A stretch of 11,470 bases of DNA from Baffinella frigidus (taxonomy: Eukaryota; Cryptophyceae; Cryptomonadales; Baffinellaceae): positions 677,670 through 689,139 of the forward strand of contig MU646402.1 of the NCBI GenBank assembly GCA_026770585.1, read 5' to 3'. The translations under genes and the position numbers were made by a program. The stretch's first letter is position 1. Each line of letters starts with the position of its first letter. A model generated the notes under the pieces. The model saw only the letters and a program-made list of their open reading frames with translations, did not search any database and was not told the origin of the DNA. Shown here piece by piece: positions 1 through 5,964 of the stretch.

Positions 1-62
1 GAGGGTTGAGGGTTGAGGGTTGAGGGTTGGGGGTTGAGGGTTGAGGGTTGAGGGTTGGGGTT
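1..62 (+). repeat. TTGAGGG heptamer tract
   Basis: Eight consecutive 7-base units, seven GAGGGTT and one GGGGGTT, are followed by a degenerate unit and GGGGTTTA. It is a one-base variant of the TTTAGGG telomere-type repeat and begins at the window edge, so its full length is unknown. The G-rich strand is on plus here. The same variant appears in the opposite orientation (CCCTCAA) at about 8061-8118. Confidence 0.95.
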
Positions 63-152
63 TAGAAGTCGACGCGTGGCAACTCGTAGCGCGTTTCTGG
101 GACAAGCCTGGTACAATTCACCACAACACTCAATGCCGACTTTGATCAAATT

Positions 153-224
153 CTAGGGCAATGGATAAGAATCTAGTACAAATCGTTTAGATGGAGTGTA
201 TCCGTGAAGCCCCCGGTGGCTGCT
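153..224 (+). repeat. 72-bp dispersed repeat, left copy
   Basis: This segment matches the reverse complement of 9569-9640 with about five mismatches over 72 bases. The shared core includes CGTTTAGATGGA and GTGAAGCCCCCGGTGGCTGC. The flanks do not match, so it is a dispersed repeat in inverted orientation about 9.4 kb apart. No coding function is recognised. Confidence 0.85.
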
Positions 225-451
225 ACGTGGATGGTGGAGCCATTTCGATTTTCGCCGACCGCTGCCGAGTGAGAACAGGACACACTTTTAAAGGGGTTTT
301 AAAAATGTCGCCTGCATCGCGAAGGAAATGGACTTTGAAAATGAAGAAGCCAGGTCCACAATCTGGTCCTGGCTTTTAAAAACGTGCTTGGTTGGCTCGA
401 CAGCGGTTGGATCAAATGTTCCAACGCTTTACCGAAACGGCTGCACCATTT
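225..451. other. No gene seen
   Basis: Only short open frames under 80 codons occur here. They overlap each other in different frames and show no recognisable motif. There is a poly-purine/AT-rich patch around 287-306. Nothing else can be supported. Confidence 0.6.
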
Positions 452-591
452 CACTGCCAGGCTGGATATTTTGTAAAAGTCAATTCACCCACAAAATCTG
501 TCAACTTAGAAACGAGGTATTCAGAATGGGTACTTCTTTACGACACATTCGCAGGTGAGTTGACTAATACAAAAACTCCGCCCTGGCAGTG
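452..591 (+). mobile_element. MITE family A, copy 1 (140 bp, CACTG ends)
   Basis: It starts CACTGCCAGG and ends with the reverse complement CCTGGCAGTG. About 27 of the outer 34 bases pair as terminal inverted repeats. A second copy of 139 bp lies at 5965-6103 with the same ends and matching interior. No transposase is present, so it is non-autonomous. The CACTG termini resemble those of CACTA (EnSpm) elements, but no clear 3-bp target duplication is visible, so the superfamily is open. The interior holds AAGTCAATT and GTCAACTT (477-507), a short variant of the 40-bp motif described at 5823. Confidence 0.8.
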
Positions 592-811
592 CATTTAAGG
601 GACTGGACATTGTGGCGAGACTTTTTGTAATTTCCAGCATTTCCCTACTATTTCCCCAAAAAACTAAAGCCGTGACATCAAGTTTTCGATCATATGATAA
701 CAGCCTAGCGGGAACTTGATGTCACGGCTTTAGTTTTTTGGGGAAATAGTAGGGAAATGCTGGAAATTACAAAAAGTCTCGCCACAATGTCCAGTCCCTT
801 AAATGCACTGC
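586..811. mobile_element. Foldback with perfect 99-bp arms
   Basis: Bases 586-684 are the exact reverse complement of 713-811: 99 of 99 by eye, including the runs of six A and six T. The 28-base loop (685-712) contains a half-copy of the palindrome at 819-862. The left arm begins inside the last six bases of the upstream MITE A, so the two share the terminal GCAGTG. Perfect arm identity suggests recent formation or copy correction. It has no coding capacity. It could be a foldback transposon or the product of a replication template switch. Confidence 0.93.
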
Positions 812-818
812 ATCCCAA

Positions 819-862
819 CATCCCGCCAGGCTGTTATCATATGATAACAGCCTGGCGGGATG
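819..862. repeat. Perfect 44-bp palindrome
   Basis: Two 22-base arms meet without a spacer at 840/841 (CATCCCGCCAGG to the centre ATCATATGAT, then the complement). The right half recurs with one A/G change in the loop of the preceding foldback at 689-710. It could extrude as a cruciform. Confidence 0.93.
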
Positions 863-879
863 AGATTCTCAAGGCGTCT

Positions 880-976
880 GCATCTCGAAAATGCCTTGAT
901 TATTGCTGGTATGATCCAATCGTGCAGTAAATTTCGTTGGCAGAAATTAATTAATTATTACGTTCTTTGAGATGAA
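880..976. mobile_element. MITE family B, copy a (left part deleted)
   Basis: It keeps an outer CATCTC at 881 and the matching GAGATGAA at 969-976, plus the right half of the family core (TATGATCCAA, then GTAAATTTCGTTGGCAG) and the A/T-rich TTAATTAATT stretch. Compared with the complete copy at 7392-7532, most of the left core is missing. Family B is recognised by an inner inverted pair, CGAAATTTAC and GTAATTTTCG. Confidence 0.65.
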
Positions 977-982
977 TATTAT

Positions 983-1257
983 CAAGGCGTTTCGAACAAG
1001 GCAGGTATCGCACGTACTGGGATTCATCTCAGAGAATGTATTAATTCCTCCCGTTCCTGCCACACCGAAATTTACCACACGCATGCGTTACTATTACTAG
1101 TACGATCCAACGGTGTAGTAATTTTCGTTGGCAGCTACTGTGAGTGGCTCCAAGATGCTGGTTCTTGTTTCTTGTTTCTTGGTTCTGAAGGCGTTTCCAA
1201 TGAGGTTATTCTGCTTCTCAAGGATAGTATTATTATAAGGCGTTCCCAACGAGGTTA
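983..1257 (+). repeat. Three copies of an AAGGCGTT repeat
   Basis: Short related segments AAGGCGTTTCGAACAAGG (983), AAGGCGTTTCCAATGAGG (1187) and AAGGCGTTCCCAACGAGG (1237) lie between the MITE B copies. They look like remnants of a locally duplicated unit. No function is recognised. Confidence 0.55.
1023..1134. mobile_element. MITE family B, copy b (right end missing)
   Basis: The left end TTCATCTCAGAGAATG and the whole core are present (CCACACCGAAATTTACC to TAATTTTCGTTGGCAG). The A/T-rich right terminus seen in copies a and e is absent, and the copy stops at GGCAG. It sits directly after a piece of the coding-like fragment (GGCAGGTATCGCACGTACTGGG at 997-1020). What follows (CTACTGTGAGTGG) resembles that fragment's continuation. 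Confidence 0.7.
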
Positions 1258-1299
1258 GACATGTGGCGTCTGAAGGATAGTTTACTTCCGAACGGGTGC

Positions 1300-1375
1300 A
1301 CCACCCACAAATTTACCACGCAAATGCTTTACTATTACTAGTAAGATCCAACCGTGTAGTAATTTTTGTTGGCAG
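1300..1375. mobile_element. MITE family B, copy c (core only)
   Basis: Only the core inverted-repeat section is present, from ACCCACAAATTTACCACG to TTTTTGTTGGCAG. The final GGCAG is also the first bases of the coding-like fragment GGCAGGTATCGC that follows, so element and fragment meet at a shared five-base sequence. Confidence 0.7.
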
Positions 1376-1443
1376 GTATCGCACGTACTGGGAGTGGCGC
1401 GTGCGGCTGTTCGGCGACGAGGCGGGGTGGCCCTTCAAGGCGA
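1371..1443 (+). pseudogene. Coding-like fragment, copy 1
   Basis: It translates as GRYRTYWEWRVRLFGDEAG then WPFKA, and differs from the copy at 1582-1704 at only a few positions. The reading frame is open but is cut after PFKA, where MITE B copy d begins (CATCTC at 1446). I do not recognise the protein family. The aromatic and arginine-rich YWEWRVRLFGDEAG suggests a real ancestral exon. There is no start codon or promoter context. Confidence 0.5.
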
Positions 1444-1555
1444 TCCATCTCAGAGAATGCATTAATTCCTCCCGTTCCTGCCACAACGAAATTTACCACA
1501 CGCATGCGTTACTATTACTGGTACGATCCAACCGTGTAGTAATTTTCGTTGGCAG
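1444..1555. mobile_element. MITE family B, copy d (right end missing)
   Basis: It is nearly identical to copy b: left end CATCTCAGAGAATG, ATTAATTCCTCCC, then a core with CACAACGAAATTTACC and AATTTTCGTTGGCAG. Like b, it ends at GGCAG without the A/T-rich terminus. Copies b and d share the same truncation point, so they probably arose by segmental duplication together with the neighbouring gene fragment rather than by two insertions. Confidence 0.75.
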
Positions 1556-1581
1556 AAAGGCATAACAAGTGTCCAAAATCC

Positions 1582-1704
1582 GGCAGGTATCGCAAGTACT
1601 GGGAGTGGCGCGTGCGGCTCTTCGGCGACGAGGCTGGGAGGCCCTTCACGGCTGAGAAAGACCGCGCGGCTCTCGAGTTGGTACGGCGGGGGTTTTGCGC
1701 TTAG
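1582..1704 (+). pseudogene. Coding-like fragment, longest copy (40 codons to TAG)
   Basis: The open frame gives GRYRKYWEWRVRLFGDEAG, then RPFTAEKDRAALELVRRG, then FCA and TAG. It has no ATG and no identifiable upstream exon. The stop lies exactly where the TTTAGGG-like heptads begin. Partial copies lie at 997-1020 and 1371-1443, and an inverted, frameshifted copy at 3678-3758. Repetition with mostly conservative differences suggests the fragment came from a real exon that was captured and duplicated. The family is unknown. Confidence 0.5.
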
Positions 1705-1995
1705 GGTTGATGGGTTAGCGTTTGACGATTGGCGATTTTCGGTTAGCGTTTGGCGATTGGCGATTTTCGGTTAGCGTTTAGCGTTGATCGGTTGGCGTTG
1801 GGCGTTGAGCGTTGAGCGTTTATCGGTTAGTGTTGAGCGTTTAGCGTTGAGCGTTGATCGGTTAGCGTTGAGCGGTGAGCGTTGTCCGTTTAGCGTTTAG
1901 CGTTTAGCGTTTATCGTTTGGCGTTTGGCGTTGAGGATTTAGGGGTCAGGATGTAGCGTTGAGCGTTGAGCGTTGAGGAGTTAGGATTTGGCGTT
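1616..1995 (+). repeat. Left arm of a 2.1-kb inverted structure
   Basis: This arm contains the 3' part of the coding-like fragment and the TTNAGCG heptads. It is matched in reverse complement by 3451-3758, including the non-periodic landmark GGATTTAGGGGTCAGGATGT at 1934-1953. The arms differ in length (380 versus 308) mainly by heptad number. The 1.45-kb spacer has a different content. Confidence 0.85.
1705..1995 (+). repeat. TTTAGCG / TTGAGCG heptamer tract
   Basis: A degenerate 7-base array of TTTAGCG, TTGAGCG, TTTGGCG and TTATCGG units. It is the TTTAGGG pattern with one internal G changed to C through most of the tract. It passes into ordinary TTTAGGG units at its right end. An inverted copy is at 3451-3680, and a short inverted piece lies at 2441-2471. 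Confidence 0.85.
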
Positions 1996-2004
1996 CAGGA
2001 TTTA

Positions 2005-2046
2005 GAGTAAAGGGTTTAGGGTTTGGGGTTTAGGGTGTAGGGTTTG
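2005..2046 (+). repeat. Short TTTAGGG tract
   Basis: About five units, GGGTTTAGGGTTTGGGGTTT and onward, are close to the canonical plant-type telomere sequence. They join directly to the TTNAGCG array, which suggests that the two are mutational relatives. Confidence 0.85.
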
Positions 2047-2080
2047 TACGGCGACCCGCAAACGAGCGGCCCCCGTGCGA

Positions 2081-2107
2081 CGGTTGACCGAACGGTTCAG
2101 TCAACCG
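2081..2107. repeat. Near-perfect palindrome around GGTTGAC
   Basis: CGGTTGACCGAAC (2081-2093), one spacer base, then GTTCAGTCAACCG (2095-2107). Twelve of 13 positions pair. It uses the same GTTGACTGAACCG word as the tandem array at 2188-2271, in both orientations. Confidence 0.75.
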
Positions 2108-2129
2108 ACAATCGGCGGCACCGGATTCT

Positions 2130-2197
2130 TTCAGTCAACTTGTGCCTGCCACGGGGCCCTGTGGCATTGGCCACACGCACAAGGACGGTTGACTGAA
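2130..2197. repeat. Nested hairpin
   Basis: The outer arms TTCAGTCAAC and GTTGACTGAA (10 of 10) enclose CTTGTGC and GCACAAG, which in turn enclose TGCCAC and GTGGCA. The right outer arm is the first unit of the 22-bp tandem array. Confidence 0.75.
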
Positions 2198-2271
2198 CCG
2201 AGCAGAACGCTGACTGAACCCAACATAAAGTTGGCTGAACCGGGCATATAAGTTGACTGAACCGGGCAGGG
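2188..2271 (+). repeat. Four tandem 21-22-bp units (GTTGACTGAACCG)
   Basis: The units begin at 2188, 2209, 2230 and 2252: GTTGACTGAACCGAGCAGAA, GCTGACTGAACCCAACATAA, GTTGGCTGAACCGGGCATAT and GTTGACTGAACCGGGCAGGG. The strong conservation of TGACTGAACC against variable tails suggests either a binding-site-like core or a recent minisatellite. Confidence 0.85.
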
Positions 2272-2284
2272 TTTTTACCGGGGC

Positions 2285-2334
2285 GATAACTGAACGTGTC
2301 AGGTGATGTACCAGAGAGTTCCCGGGGGACTTAG
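2285..2334 (+). repeat. Direct repeat R1, copy 1 (short)
   Basis: It shares GATAACTGAACG, GTACCAGAGAGTT and GGGGGACTTAG with copies at 2471-2560 and 2734-2816. It lacks the GTCCGTTAGGTC extension of the other two and continues into R2 instead. Confidence 0.8.
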
Positions 2335-2339
2335 ACTTC

Positions 2340-2418
2340 TGATGAAAGGTCCGTAGTCCACCGTGTGGCTTCCCGTTCTAGTGCACAACCTGCTCGGGGT
2401 TCTCACCCTGCTCAACCG
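2340..2418 (+). repeat. Direct repeat R2, copy 1
   Basis: TGATGAAAGGTCCGTAGTCC through CTCGGGGTTCTCACCCTGCTCAACCG-like sequence recurs almost unchanged at 3342-3420. A third, shorter relative is at 3249-3294 (TGATGAAAGGTCCC to CGACCTGCTCGG). It is not recognised as coding. Confidence 0.85.
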
Positions 2419-2470
2419 AACAACGCTCACTGCTCAACGAACGCCAAATCCTAACTCCTAAACGCTCAAC

Positions 2471-2560
2471 GATAACTGAACGCGGCAGGTGATGTATCAG
2501 AGAGTTTCCAGGGGACTTAGGTCCGTTAGGTCCTTTAGGTTCTTCGAGCTCCCAACATAG
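2471..2560 (+). repeat. Direct repeat R1, copy 2
   Basis: This copy has GATAACTGAACGCGGCAGGT, CAGAGAGTTTCC, then GGTCCGTTAGGTC and TTCTTCGAGCTCCCAACATA. It matches the copy at 2734-2816 over most of its length. The repeat interiors are not open in any convincing frame. Confidence 0.85.
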
Positions 2561-2733
2561 CTACGAGGAACCACTGGATGGCAACCGACAAGGATAAGAT
2601 GCCGATATTGGCACCCTGCCAAAAGTCATTTCTGCGAGAAATAAATCGATTTTTCTCCAAAAGTGGCCAATTCGTGGGCAATAATTGTGAACTGACCGCA
2701 ATTCCCGAATTCTAGACAGTCGTTCCGCGTAGA
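2561..2733. other. No gene seen between R1 copies
   Basis: Unique-looking sequence separates two R1 repeats. A minus-strand open frame runs through it and both repeat flanks, but it shows no recognisable motif and is not counted as a gene. Confidence 0.5.
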
Positions 2734-2816
2734 GAACGTGGCAGGAGATGTACCAGAGAGTTTCCGGGGGACGTAGGTCCGTTAGGTCCGTTAGGTTCTT
2801 CGAGCTCCCAACATAG
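2734..2816 (+). repeat. Direct repeat R1, copy 3
   Basis: GAACGTGGCAGGAGATGTAC, CAGAGAGTTTCCGGGGGACG, then a doubled GGTCCGTTA and TTCTTCGAGCTCCCAACATA. It is the third copy of the unit at 2285 and 2471. Confidence 0.85.
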
Positions 2817-2880
2817 GCGGTCACTGGAACGTTTTCTGCAGAAAAGCCATGCTTCCTTTCGGATCACAAGCCGAGGTTAA

Positions 2881-3040
2881 TAGGGTAACGGCCTGAAAAT
2901 GGGGTAGTTAGGCATACGGCATTGCCTAGGACCTCCTACCGTAGGCTGAGACTTTTTGGTCCTAGGATCCCTCGGCCTACGGTAGGAGGTCCTAGGCAAT
3001 GCCGTAGGCCTAACTACCCCATTTTCAGGCCGTTACCCTA
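2881..3040. mobile_element. Foldback MITE family C, copy 1 (160 bp, TTAA-flanked)
   Basis: Arms 2881-2950 and 2971-3040 pair over 70 bases with two mismatches around a 20-base loop containing CCTAGG. The outer ends are TAGGGTAACGGCC and its complement. The tetranucleotide TTAA abuts both ends (2877-2880 and 3041-3044). TTAA duplication is characteristic of piggyBac-type transposition, but the termini have not been matched to a known family. A second 160-bp copy is at 10451-10610 and a divergent relative at 9285-9443. There is no coding capacity. Confidence 0.88.
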
Positions 3041-3094
3041 TTAAGGTGATCCACCTCTGTCCCACACGATTTGGCCTCGTCAACATGAGACCGT

Positions 3095-3134
3095 AAGTCA
3101 ATTCCCCGGGGTTTGGTTGCAAATTCGTCAACTT
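3095..3134 (+). repeat. 40-bp inverted motif S, copy 1 (divergent)
   Basis: AAGTCAAT at the left and GTCAACTT at the right, 40 bases in total, followed by TTGGAGTGAAAGCG. The length and the 3' flank match the four copies at 5823, 6137, 6358 and 6591, although the left arm has changed. Confidence 0.6.
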
Positions 3135-3207
3135 TTGGAGTGAAAGCGATCAGTCAACTCGAATGAGGCAGAGCTAGGGGTTCAGCGCCTCTGCGCCCGG
3201 TTCACTT

Positions 3208-3353
3208 GCATCCTTAAAGTTAACTGCCCACATGGTAAGTTGACTTTTGATGAAAGGTCCCGGTTCACTTACCGTCCTGGTACACGACCTGCTCGGCAAA
3301 ACATCCTTAAAAGTTAACTGCCTACAGGGTAAGTTGACTTTTGATGAAAGGTC
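3208..3353 (+). repeat. 93-bp tandem duplication
   Basis: The string beginning GCATCCTTAAAGTTAACTGC at 3208 recurs as ACATCCTTAAAAGTTAACTG at 3301. Both run on through GGTAAGTTGACTTTTGATGA and AAGGTCC. The second copy passes directly into R2. Confidence 0.8.
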
Positions 3354-3420
3354 CGTAGTCCACCGTGTGGCTTCCCGTCCTAGTGCACAACCTGCTCGGG
3401 TTTCTGACCCTGCTCAACCG
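3342..3420 (+). repeat. Direct repeat R2, copy 2
   Basis: Nearly identical to 2340-2418, including GTCCACCGTGTGGCTTCCCG and GTGCACAACCTGCTCGG. Directly after it the C-rich heptads of the right arm begin. Confidence 0.85.
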
Positions 3421-3450
3421 TAGCCGCTAACCGATAAACCGTAAACGCAA

Positions 3451-3758
3451 AATGCCAAATCCCAACTCCTCAACGCTCAACGCTCAACGCTACATCCTGA
3501 CCCCTAAATCCTCAACGCCAAACGCCAAACGCCAAACGCTCAACGCTAAACGCGAAACGAACAACGCTCACCGCTGAACGCTAACCGATCAACGCTCAAC
3601 GCTCAACGCCAACCGATCAACGCTAAACGCTAACCGAAAATCGCTCAACGCCAAACGCTAACCGATAAACCGTAAACGCAAAACCCCCAGCGTACCAACT
3701 CGAGCCGAGCGGTCTTTCTCAGCCGTGAAAGGCCTCCCACCTTCGTCGCCGAAGAGCC
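3451..3758 (-). repeat. Right arm of the 2.1-kb inverted structure
   Basis: Reverse complement of 1616-1995: C-rich heptads (CGCTCAA, CGCTAAA, CGCCAAA) with the landmark ACATCCTGACCCCTAAATCC, then the inverted gene fragment. The arm ends at 3758, at the same internal point of the fragment (GGCTCTTC) as the left arm. Confidence 0.85.
3678..3758 (-). pseudogene. Coding-like fragment, inverted copy with frameshift
   Basis: Read on minus it gives LFGDEGGRPFTAEKDRSA, matching the 1582-1704 fragment. It then loses two bases relative to that copy (GCTCTCGAG there, GCTCGAG here), which shifts the frame before LELVRRG. This is a clear degenerative change, so it is a pseudogene fragment. Confidence 0.6.
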
Positions 3759-3890
3759 ACCCCCCCTACGGCTACATGCCGGCCGTGGTTGGAATGGGCC
3801 CACAGGCCTCGCTCCACCGCACCACTCGAGGCTGGAAGAGGGTGCATTTCAAAAGTGGCGTTTTTTCAAATGTGCACCAGACACGGACGG

Positions 3891-3936
3891 GTTTGGTCAC
3901 GTATCTCCCGTATCAACGGGAGATACGTGACCAAAC
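3891..3936. repeat. Perfect 21-bp hairpin
   Basis: GTTTGGTCACGTATCTCCCG plus T pairs exactly with 3916-3936 around the 4-base loop ATCA. No T-run follows, so it is not a typical terminator. It may be a remnant of a foldback element. Confidence 0.9.
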
Positions 3937-4075
3937 GCGATTATTTGTGTGAAAATTACTGCACACCGCCCCACTTGTAAACGACCCCCGGTTTTAAAAT
4001 ACTCACATTTCTGGCCTCGCGTGGCAGGGGTTCTTGAAAGTGGTCCCGGGCGCGCGGGACAAAGAAGGCCGCCAG

Positions 4076-4111
4076 ATACTTCTCGCGAACCCCGGCAACC
4101 TTTGCAGGTCC
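4076..4111 (+). repeat. 36-bp direct repeat, copy 1
   Basis: ATACTTCTCGCGAACCCCGG, CAACCTTTGCAGGTCC. The copy at 4330-4365 differs at one base. The copies lie 254 bases apart with unrelated flanks. Confidence 0.85.
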
Positions 4112-4329
4112 AAAAGTTGACGTTTCAAAAATTGATTTCGAACATCTCTTCGGTCTCTTAGAGGCAAGTTAGGTATCACCGGACTACTTTTTGGAAGTGC
4201 ATGAGTCCTTGATCATCATTTTTTCCCGTCCTGTTCCCTTACACCGTTATGAAGAGCTTAGTCCCAGCTGTTCTAAGTCGTTTTCAAAAGCGTGCTAACT
4301 ATTTTGGTTTGGGAAATAGCCGACCTCAA
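4112..4329. other. No gene seen
   Basis: Mixed unique sequence between two short direct repeats. No convincing open frame, hairpin or periodicity was seen. Confidence 0.6.
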
Positions 4330-4365
4330 ATACTTCTCGCGAACCCCGGCAACTTTTGCAGGTCC
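4330..4365 (+). repeat. 36-bp direct repeat, copy 2
   Basis: Matches 4076-4111 at 35 of 36 positions (C to T in CAACTTTTGCAGG). Confidence 0.85.
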
Positions 4366-4776
4366 CCACTTGAGAATGCTGCAGGATCCTATTTACATGT
4401 GGGGTTGTAATTTGTTTACCAGGATAGGGTATTCCAACCTCGTGACTGTGCAAAGTTTGCAGAGTTACGTGACCGATCAACAAAGGTTACTGCATAAATG
4501 CCCACGTTTAAAAGTACATCGGTTTTCAATAGGCCCCTCTAGCATTCTCGTGTGGCTCCTACCTCTTCTTCTTCTTTATTACTCTCGATACAGGTCCTAG
4601 ATAGGCCCTTACGCCTTGCGTCTCCTAGCTCTGCCTGAAAAAAACTCGGTTCGGCATGCAACACATCTAGGCGAGAAAATCCTGTACAAAAGGGCACCTA
4701 CAACGCTGACCAGATTGGCAATCTTTGCAGGAAAACGGCGGGCTCTGTCGACCAGTGTCGCGCCTGCTGGTGCGTG
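4366..4776. other. No supported gene; includes a CTT-rich patch
   Basis: An open frame of about 100 codons on plus spans 4292-4600, but it starts next to a repeated segment and ends in a leucine run produced by the TTCTTCTTCTT patch at 4563-4576. It has no domain or homology that I recognise. That patch (CTTCTTCTTCTTTATTAC) recurs at 10045-10068. The 4616-4775 stretch is open on both strands without a recognised motif. Confidence 0.55.
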
Positions 4777-5104
4777 CCTAAACCCGAAACCCGAAACCCG
4801 AAACCCGAAACCTGAAACCCGAACCCCGGAACCCGGAACCCGAACCCCGGAGCCCGAGACCCGAAACCCAAAATCCAAAACCCGAAACCCGAGACCCGAA
4901 ACCCGGAACCCGAGACTCAAAACCCGAAACCCGAAACCCGAAACCCGAAACCCGGAACCCGAGACTCGAAACCCGAAACCCAAAACCCGAAACTCCAAAC
5001 CCGAAACCTAGAACCCGAAACCCGAAACCCAAAACAGGAAACCCAAAACCCAAAACCCGAAACCCAAAACCCGAAACCCAAAACCCGAAACCCGAACCCG
5101 AAAC
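4777..5104 (-). repeat. CCCGAAA heptamer satellite (about 46 units)
   Basis: A dense 7-base array in which CCCGAAA dominates, with CCCAAAA, CCCGGAA and CCCGAGA variants. Because 7 is not a multiple of 3, every frame reads the same heptapeptide-like pattern (NPKPETR on plus, FGFRVSG on minus). This explains the long open frames on both strands without any gene. It is C-rich on plus. Confidence 0.95.
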
Positions 5105-5194
5105 TCCACACCCCACACCCCACCCCACACCACACACCCCACACCCCACACCCCACACCCCACACCCCACACCCCACACCCCACACCCCAAACA
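5105..5194 (-). repeat. CCCCACA heptamer tract
   Basis: About 12 units of CCCCACA with small slips (CCCCACC, CACACAC), abutting the CCCGAAA array. The junction is sharp, so the two variants expanded separately. Confidence 0.95.
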
Positions 5195-5236
5195 GGGAAC
5201 CACTATCTCCTGATATTTGAAAACATGAACCGTTAC

Positions 5237-5285
5237 CACTCCTGGGTACACAGGTACTTGTTACTCCTGGGTACACAGGTACTTG
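5237..5285 (+). repeat. 25-bp tandem duplication
   Basis: ACTCCTGGGTACACAGGTAC followed by TTGTT, then repeated once. A third partial match (ACACAGGTACTTGTTAC) is at 5394-5410, directly after a short heptad patch. Confidence 0.9.
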
Positions 5286-5368
5286 CAGCGGAATCGTATT
5301 TGGCTCAAATACTCGTCCGGATGAGATTGTGTGTAGTACCATATCCCTTACGGGGTCTCCTGGGGTCA

Positions 5369-5395
5369 CAACCCTGAACCCTAAACCCTAAACAC
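5369..5395 (-). repeat. Short CCCTAAA patch
   Basis: ACCCTGAACCCTAAACCCTA and AACAC lie between two copies of the CACAGGTACTTGTTAC sequence. This is a small interstitial telomere-like patch of three units. Confidence 0.85.
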
Positions 5396-5469
5396 AGGTA
5401 CTTGTTACATGCAGCTCTCGAAGATCCAGAGACTGCCAAGACCTGCAGGTCTGGTTGTTATAGGGTCCG

Positions 5470-5742
5470 CACCCTAAATTGCAAGCCCTAAACCCTGAAC
5501 CCTGAACCCTTGACCCTGAACCCTGAACCCTGACACCTGAGCCCTGAACCCTACACCCTGAACCCTGAACCCTGAACCCTGAAGCCTGAGCCCTACACCC
5601 TACACCCTACACCCCAAACCCCAAACCCTGAACCCCACACCCCAAACCCCAAACCCCAAACCCCACACCCCACATCCCACACCCCACACCCCAAACCCCA
5701 CACCCTAAACCCCAAACCCTAACCCCTGAACCCTAAACCCTG
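5470..5742 (-). repeat. Mixed heptamer satellite (CCCTGAA, CCCTACA, CCCCAAA, CCCCACA)
   Basis: About 38 units, locally homogeneous in blocks: CCCTGAA at 5491-5585, CCCTACA near 5590-5613, then CCCCAAA and CCCCACA to about 5710, ending in near-canonical CCCTAAA. Only the fourth to sixth bases of the unit vary. Confidence 0.93.
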
Positions 5743-5761
5743 ACACGAACCGCGTCTCGGC

Positions 5762-5824
5762 AGCGTGGTGATAATAGCGCCCAACTTCTTCGAGTCCAAC
5801 CCTGAGTTTGCGGACGGTTCTTAA
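5762..5824 (+). pseudogene. SVVIIA fragment, copy 1
   Basis: It reads SVVIIAPNFFESNPEFADGS then TAA. It aligns with copies at 6285, 6530 and 6732, sharing SVVIIA, the E/F-rich middle and FAD. No start codon is present. The TAA falls at the left end of the 40-bp motif S. The protein family is not recognised. Confidence 0.5.
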
Positions 5825-5862
5825 GTTGACATGCCGTGTCTGCGGCACAAATTCGTCAACTT
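5823..5862 (+). repeat. 40-bp inverted motif S, copy 2
   Basis: AAGTTGACATGCCG at the left and GTCAACTT at the right, exactly 40 bases, followed by TTGATCTGAAAAGAGC. The 8-base arms are perfect complements. Confidence 0.85.
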
Positions 5863-5964
5863 TTGATCTGAAAAGAGCCCGGGTTCACCAAATTGGCGAG
5901 CCCAAATAGTCTGAGACAGATCTGGGAAACACACGGTTTCGCGCGTGTGAAACGACCCCAACTC

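Noticed and set aside
3891-3936. Rho-independent terminator
   Set aside because: There is no T-run after the stem and no upstream gene, and the window does not look bacterial.
4292-4600. 102-codon open frame with a leucine-rich C terminus
   Set aside because: It begins near a 36-bp direct repeat, ends in a CTT patch that makes the leucine run, overlaps an open minus frame and shows no recognised domain.
4616-4775. Possible coding start ahead of the CCCGAAA array
   Set aside because: Both strands are open for about 55 codons, neither has a recognised motif, and any product would run into the heptamer repeat.
4609-5369. Long open frames on both strands (FGFRVSG and NPKPETR patterns)
   Set aside because: They are direct translations of the CCCGAAA and CCCCACA heptamers. 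A 7-base repeat lacking stops in one frame lacks them in all frames of that strand.
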